This document shows positions 60,053-64,000 of a DNA stretch of 64,000 nucleotides, piece by piece (position 1 is the stretch's first letter; each line of letters begins with the position of its first letter). The translations under genes and the position numbers were made by a program. This DNA is from BAIKAL-G1 sp943370385. Lineage in GTDB: Bacteria > Cyanobacteriota > Cyanobacteriia > PCC-6307 > Cyanobiaceae. The stretch covers positions 203,976 to 267,975 of the forward strand of contig CALRQT020000004.1 in assembly GCA_943370385.1 (NCBI GenBank), written 5' to 3'. Under the pieces are notes generated by a model. That model searched no databases, had not been told where the DNA came from, and saw nothing but the letters and a program-made list of their open reading frames with translations.

Positions 60053-61357
60053 ATGACTACCCTCAACCAGGTATTCGGCGTCAGCGCAGACCCAGTGCTG
60101 TCATACATCGTTCGCGACAACATTGACGGACTCTTCACTGCCGTATTAAACGAGGATAAGCATGTGGTTGTGTACGGAGCGTCGAAGCAGGGCAAAACAG
60201 CGCTGGTTTCACGGTATCTGCCATACGACCAGAATGTTGTTGTACGCCTCTCGCCGAATAGCAACGTGGAGGACATTTACTCGAGCATCCTCCGCCAATG
60301 CGGAGTAGATATTGAGATAGGCAAGGTGGAGGAGAAGGATTCAGAGGCTTCGGCAACTCTGGGGATCAGGGCAAAGGCGACAATTTGGTTCTTTGGCGAG
60401 GGCGAGGCGAATGCGTCAAGCGGACTCAAGACTGTGGATAAGAGCCAAAAAAACCTCAAAACGATTCCTTTTAACCTGGCCGTTGCTCAAGATATCGCCG
60501 AGCTCTTAAAAAGCGTGAACTTTAAGAAGAAGATCGTCCTAGAGAACTTCCATTACCTTACAGAGGAGAAGCAGCGCCAGCTATCCTTCGATCTGCGCTC
60601 TTTTCAGGAAATGGGCGTCATCTTTGTAGTGCTGGGAGTGTGGCGCCAAAAAGACAAGCTCCGAATCTATTGCCCCGACCTCACTGACCGAGTCGTTGAT
60701 GTTTCCGTAGAGCCTTGGACTGAAGATGAGTTTCACAGAGTTGCCACGGACGGGGCAAAGCACCTGAATGTCGATTTCGCGCCTGATGTGATTCAGCATT
60801 GCATTGAAAATTCTTTCGGAAGTATTGGCGTTTTCCAGGAGTTGTTGAAGCACACATGCATCGCTGCAGGAGTATCAGAGTGGAGGCAGTTGTCGCAACA
60901 GATCTCTAGCATTGACTTCTCCAACACGGCGATTCAAGAGAAAGCGGAGCAATACGGAGCCACGCATCTTCAAGCGCTTGAGCTTATCTCCTCTGGCAAT
61001 GTTACTCACTCAAAAGATAAAGAAAAGACCCCACTTCACTTGCCGTACTATCTCGTCTGCGCAATCCTGGAAATGGGATTCGCCGGCCTCGAGCATGGAA
61101 TCAGTCGCTCCGACATTGCGGATAGGATCAAGCAGCATCATCATCGCAAGGATGATGTGCGCCCATCTGACATGAGCAATCTGCTTCACAATCTCTCGAC
61201 TCTTCAGCACAAGAAGGGCATCAATCCGCCCTTGATTGACTACGATATTGGCAAGCGTCGGCTATACGCGATTGATTCTACCTTCTTTTTCTTCCTCCGA
61301 AACTGTGATCTGGGCTTAGTCAAGGATGAGCTTCCCTGTCCGGTAAGCGCCGGGTAG
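60053..61357 (+). CDS. P-loop ATPase, possible defence gene
   Basis: A 434-residue AAA/STAND-like ATPase. Walker A GASKQGKT is at about residues 42-49 and a Walker B-like IVLENFHYL at about 161-169, followed by a sensor-like VIFVVLGVWRQKDKL. The C-terminal half has helical, winged-helix-like parts. GC content is clearly lower than in its neighbours, and it lies opposite to the late genes, so it looks like a foreign cargo gene. Phage-borne defence is the best guess. ATG 60041 also possible. Confidence 0.7.
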   Translation: MTTLNQVFGVSADPVLSYIVRDNIDGLFTAVLNEDKHVVVYGASKQGKTALVSRYLPYDQNVVVRLSPNSNVEDIYSSILRQCGVDIEIGKVEEKDSEASATLGIRAKATIWFFGEGEANASSGLKTVDKSQKNLKTIPFNLAVAQDIAELLKSVNFKKKIVLENFHYLTEEKQRQLSFDLRSFQEMGVIFVVLGVWRQKDKLRIYCPDLTDRVVDVSVEPWTEDEFHRVATDGAKHLNVDFAPDVIQHCIENSFGSIGVFQELLKHTCIAAGVSEWRQLSQQISSIDFSNTAIQEKAEQYGATHLQALELISSGNVTHSKDKEKTPLHLPYYLVCAILEMGFAGLEHGISRSDIADRIKQHHHRKDDVRPSDMSNLLHNLSTLQHKKGINPPLIDYDIGKRRLYAIDSTFFFFLRNCDLGLVKDELPCPVSAG

Positions 61358-61383
61358 GAATGAGATGTCAGCCACACGCACGC

Positions 61384-62073
61384 TTAATCAACAGGGAATG
61401 CAACCACCCGCACTGAGCAGGCCTCAGCAATCTGAACCCACTGCTCGCGACTGATCTCCAATCGCTGCAGCATCTCCATCACTCCCACCCCTGAGGTCAG
61501 CAACCGCTGCCCCCGCGCATGCAGCTCCCGCCATGTCGGCGGCACCTTCAGCAGGAAGCCGTTGTCCCGCAAAAAGTGCGTGATCTCCCCATTGGCATAG
61601 GTGCGCCCGTAAGGCCGGAATAGGCCACGTGACGGGTCGTAGCGCCGCGCCGCCTTGATCAGCCCGATCATCGCCAGCTGCAGCAGATCCTCCTTGGGAT
61701 GGATGGTGCGCCGCGCGAAGTTGCCAGCGATCTTCTCCGCCAGATCCATGTGCTCCAGAGCCAGGGCATCGGCCGCGGCATGGGGCCGCATCGGGCGCTG
61801 GCGACGGGGTCTGCAGCGCCGTGGCCGCTGACCCTGGGCTCTGGGGTGGTGACGCTCCGGTTCCTGGAGGTTGATCTCCAGCTGCTGCGCTCGGGCGTGG
61901 CAGGCCGGCCTGCGGTAGCGCCGTTGCCGCAGCATTCGCTCCACCTCGGTGGCATCGCCGATGAGCACCACCGTGATCGGCAGCACCAGCTGCACCACGG
62001 CCGGCGCCAGCACAGCAGCCCCTGGGCTCGCCACAAGCGATGGCCTGGGATTTTCCCGCACCGCGGACACCAT
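61384..62073 (-). CDS. Sigma-70-like sigma factor
   Basis: A 229-residue protein. Sigma region 2 is present near residues 105-180: ALALEHMDLAEKIAGNFARR, HPKEDLLQLAMIGLIKAARRY, and RTYANGEITHFLRDN; the start of region 3 follows. The region 4 helix-turn-helix is weak near the end (VGVMEMLQRLEISREQWVQI). The ATG at 62073 avoids overlap with the terminase stop. It is transcribed directly after the large terminase gene. Confidence 0.72.
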   Translation of the reverse strand: MVSAVRENPRPSLVASPGAAVLAPAVVQLVLPITVVLIGDATEVERMLRQRRYRRPACHARAQQLEINLQEPERHHPRAQGQRPRRCRPRRQRPMRPHAAADALALEHMDLAEKIAGNFARRTIHPKEDLLQLAMIGLIKAARRYDPSRGLFRPYGRTYANGEITHFLRDNGFLLKVPPTWRELHARGQRLLTSGVGVMEMLQRLEISREQWVQIAEACSVRVVAFPVD

Positions 62074-62081
62074 TGGCTCGC

Positions 62082-63725
62082 TCACCGACTTACCAGCAGC
62101 GGCGTCACCACCGGCTGGATGCCCTGGGCCTTCCAGTAGCGACCCTCCAGCCACAGGGCACCGTGGCAGAAGGCATCCACCAGGTCTTTGCTGCCCTTGG
62201 GGAAGCGTATGGCTTCCTCCACCAGCGGCTGAGCACGGTGGTGAAAGCGGATCTGCCCGGCCTCCACCAGGGGGGCGACGGCATGGGCGCGGGTTTCCTT
62301 ACTGCCTCTCGCAGTGATCGGCAGCATCCCCGGCACCCGCCGCCGCAGGGACTGCAGCACCGCCGGCCCGTTGGCGGCGTCCTCGATCAGCACGGCATTG
62401 GGGCGCAGCCCCTGCTGCTCCAGCGCCTCCAGACAGCCCAGCAGGAAACGGATCACCTCCGGCAGGCCAAAGCGGTGCCGAGCGGCCCAGAGCACCTCGA
62501 TCTCCAGTGCCGCCGTGGTCATTTGCCCCTGCGGTTCACCCGTTCGGGGGATGGCATTCCGGACCGGTGGTGCCAGCAAGCCGGCCAGGCAGAAGCCGCA
62601 GTAGTCGCTCTCCGCCTCCCCCTTGAAGCTGAGGTCACAGGAGAGCGCCAGCAGCGCGTACTGGCGCTGGCTGCCCTCCTCACGGGGGAGGGGCGGCCGA
62701 ATCCACTGCCGCAGGAAGATCGATCCGCTCGCCGGGCTCGGCCGCTGCTGGTACAGCGCCGCCCACCAGTAGGCCCCCAGGCGAGCGCGGATCTTGAGCA
62801 GTTCCGGCAGGGGGAACCGCTCAGGACACAGCGCCTCTCCCGCCGGCCGCCAGTCGGGGATCAGGGTGCAGGTGGGCGGCAGCTTGGCCCGCTCGGTTGG
62901 CTCCTCAGCGATGGCCGGCAGGTCCAGCACGGTCCAGTGCTGCGGCGCCTCCCCCAGCTCCTGCTCCAGCAGCCAGCCGATCACATCCTGGTGGTCCCAG
63001 CGCGTGAGCACCACCACCTGGGCCGAGAGGTTTGGCTGCTCCCTGCCGTCCGGGCCCAGCACCGACGCAGGTTCGGCGCGGGTGAGCCACACCGAGCGCA
63101 GCCAGTCGATCAGCTTCTGCCGCAGCGCCGGGCTGGCGGCATCGCCAGGGCCCTTGTAGGGGTCGTCGATGACCCCCAGGCTGTAGCCCTTGCCGGTGAA
63201 CGGGCCATCGACGCCGGCAGCAATGCAGCCGCCCCGCTGCCGCGTCAGCCAGTTGCCCACCGCCGCCGAGTCGCGGGCCAGCAGGTGGCCGGTCACCCGG
63301 TAAAAGTGGCGGGCTTCTCGGGAGTGGGCGTAGGCCAGCTCGGCCGAGTACGAGGCAATCGCCGCGAAGAGATGCGGGTAGCGCTGCAGGAAGTAAGCCG
63401 GGAACAGCTTGGAGACCAGGAGGCTCTTCCCCAGCCGCGGCGGACAGGTGACGATCAGCCGGCTCAGCTGGCCATCGGCCACCTGCTGGAGCAGTTCGAT
63501 CAACACCTCGGCCCAGCGGTGGAAGCCGTAGCGGGGGTAGGCCTCAGCGATGAAACTGCGCAGGGTTTGGGGTTCCGAAGGCTCGACCTTGGCGGACGTG
63601 GGGAGGAGCAGCAGGCCGCCATCGCCCCAGGGGTCAAGCTCCGGCAGCAGCAACCCACCTTCGGTGGGGGTGGCAGCCTGAAGCCCCACGGCTGGCGTCG
63701 CGGTGGCGGGGGTGCTTGCACTCAC
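62082..63725 (-). CDS. Phage large terminase subunit
   Basis: The packaging motor of the phage, 547 residues. The ATPase has a Walker A-like CPPRLGKS (residues 94-101) and Walker B LGVIDDP (183-189). The RNase H-like nuclease domain has LSCDLSFKGE (Asp 364), VLIEDAANG (Asp 449) and GSKDLVDAF (Asp 514 or 517), so all catalytic acids appear intact. The GTG start overlaps the small-subunit stop. It anchors the identification of the prophage. Confidence 0.92.
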   Translation of the reverse strand: MSASTPATATPAVGLQAATPTEGGLLLPELDPWGDGGLLLLPTSAKVEPSEPQTLRSFIAEAYPRYGFHRWAEVLIELLQQVADGQLSRLIVTCPPRLGKSLLVSKLFPAYFLQRYPHLFAAIASYSAELAYAHSREARHFYRVTGHLLARDSAAVGNWLTRQRGGCIAAGVDGPFTGKGYSLGVIDDPYKGPGDAASPALRQKLIDWLRSVWLTRAEPASVLGPDGREQPNLSAQVVVLTRWDHQDVIGWLLEQELGEAPQHWTVLDLPAIAEEPTERAKLPPTCTLIPDWRPAGEALCPERFPLPELLKIRARLGAYWWAALYQQRPSPASGSIFLRQWIRPPLPREEGSQRQYALLALSCDLSFKGEAESDYCGFCLAGLLAPPVRNAIPRTGEPQGQMTTAALEIEVLWAARHRFGLPEVIRFLLGCLEALEQQGLRPNAVLIEDAANGPAVLQSLRRRVPGMLPITARGSKETRAHAVAPLVEAGQIRFHHRAQPLVEEAIRFPKGSKDLVDAFCHGALWLEGRYWKAQGIQPVVTPLLVSR

Positions 63726-64000
63726 GCCCTGGGCTCCGGCGGCTTGATCGGTGCCCGCAGAAGCCCGCCGATCTCAGCAATCACCCGGAAGGCGCCCACA
63801 GCCGCGTTGAACTGCTCGGCGTCCATCGCACGCCTGGCGCAGTCATTGAGGGCAAAGATCTGCTCGGCCTGATGCCTGCGGCGGTCGGTGATCAGCTCCT
63901 CCACCATCCGCTGCCGCGCCAGAGCCAGGTAGCGGCTGATCGTTTTGATGTTGGTGATTCCCCAGTTCTGGGCTGCTTTTTCCCTGATCTTTGCCAGTGG
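63722..64000 (-). CDS. Phage small terminase subunit (5' end beyond the window)
   Basis: The open frame runs in from the right edge with no start seen. It gives about 92 residues: an N-terminal helix-turn-helix-like part (EKAAQNWGITNIKTISRYLA), then a helical body (QAEQIFALNDCARRAMDAEQ). Position directly before the large terminase, with overlapping stop and start, and the DNA-binding look fit the small subunit. ATG 63907 is an internal Met, not the likely start. Confidence 0.7.
   Translation of the reverse strand, partial: PLAKIREKAAQNWGITNIKTISRYLALARQRMVEELITDRRRHQAEQIFALNDCARRAMDAEQFNAAVGAFRVIAEIGGLLRAPIKPPEPRA

Noticed and set aside
62040..63872. 610-codon plus-strand open frame
   Set aside because: It is antisense to the large terminase, whose catalytic motifs are intact on the other strand. 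Residue use is abnormal.

Overview
The window is GC-rich and looks like the chromosome of a freshwater or coastal picocyanobacterium of the Cyanobium/Synechococcus type. The left 11.6 kb carries ftsQ-ftsZ-panB-hemW-like-PIN/TRAM-clpR-clpP-ilvC-cobD, an order I associate with that group, and several small proteins elsewhere (for example a DUF1651 protein) also point there. I saw no tRNA, rRNA or CRISPR array.

Layout. (1) 1-11,640: core genes for division, pantothenate, a heme-related radical SAM protein, Clp protease, branched-chain amino acids and cobalamin, ending in two exopolysaccharide genes on the minus strand. (2) 11.7-18.9 kb: a loose, gene-poor region with LysR-like and AraC-like regulators, a TMEM175-like channel, hypothetical membrane proteins and long stretches with no convincing gene. 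(3) 18.9-23.4 kb: a phage-like accessory cassette (DUF2493/SLOG protein, Gp157-like protein, RAD52-type annealase, DUF433/DUF5615 toxin-antitoxin pair, a Cys-rich small protein behind a LexA-type box, DUF1651). (4) 24.2-39.5 kb: a compact metal-handling island. It holds an Nramp transporter, a VKOR-thioredoxin fusion, CadR, a Zn/Cd-type P-ATPase, a Tat multicopper oxidase, DUF411, two DUF305 proteins, a YHS-headed copper P-ATPase, DUF2933, a methyltransferase-like membrane protein, two DUF3721 proteins, a second MerR regulator and DUF302. Two MerR operator families can be read directly: two CadR-type sites and three copper-type sites, which tie the island into two small regulons. (5) 39.5-43.7 kb: decayed genes, a strongly structured untranslated segment, a frameshifted acetyltransferase, and a nucleotidyltransferase/helix-turn-helix pair that resembles a toxin-antitoxin or abortive-infection module. 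(6) 43.7-64 kb: a prophage. Read from the right edge leftwards on the minus strand it has small and large terminase, a sigma factor, portal (DUF4055), LysM protein, scaffold-like protein, major capsid, fibre-like protein and a seven-repeat propeller. Plus-strand genes sit inside this block: a lysis cassette (L,D-transpeptidase-fold enzyme plus holin-like protein), a MazF-type toxin-antitoxin pair, a second sigma factor, an IS110-family transposon and an AT-richer P-loop ATPase.

How it fits together. The phage-like recombination cassette lies to the left of the metal island and the virion genes lie to its right, so the metal genes may be cargo of, or an insertion into, one integrated element. 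That is an inference; no attachment sites or integrase were found in the window. The most notable signals are the two metal regulons with readable operators, the IS110 element with a bridge-RNA-sized leader, the structured untranslated segment at 40,020-40,300, the compositionally foreign ATPase at 60,053-61,357, and a recurring Cys-rich microprotein pattern.
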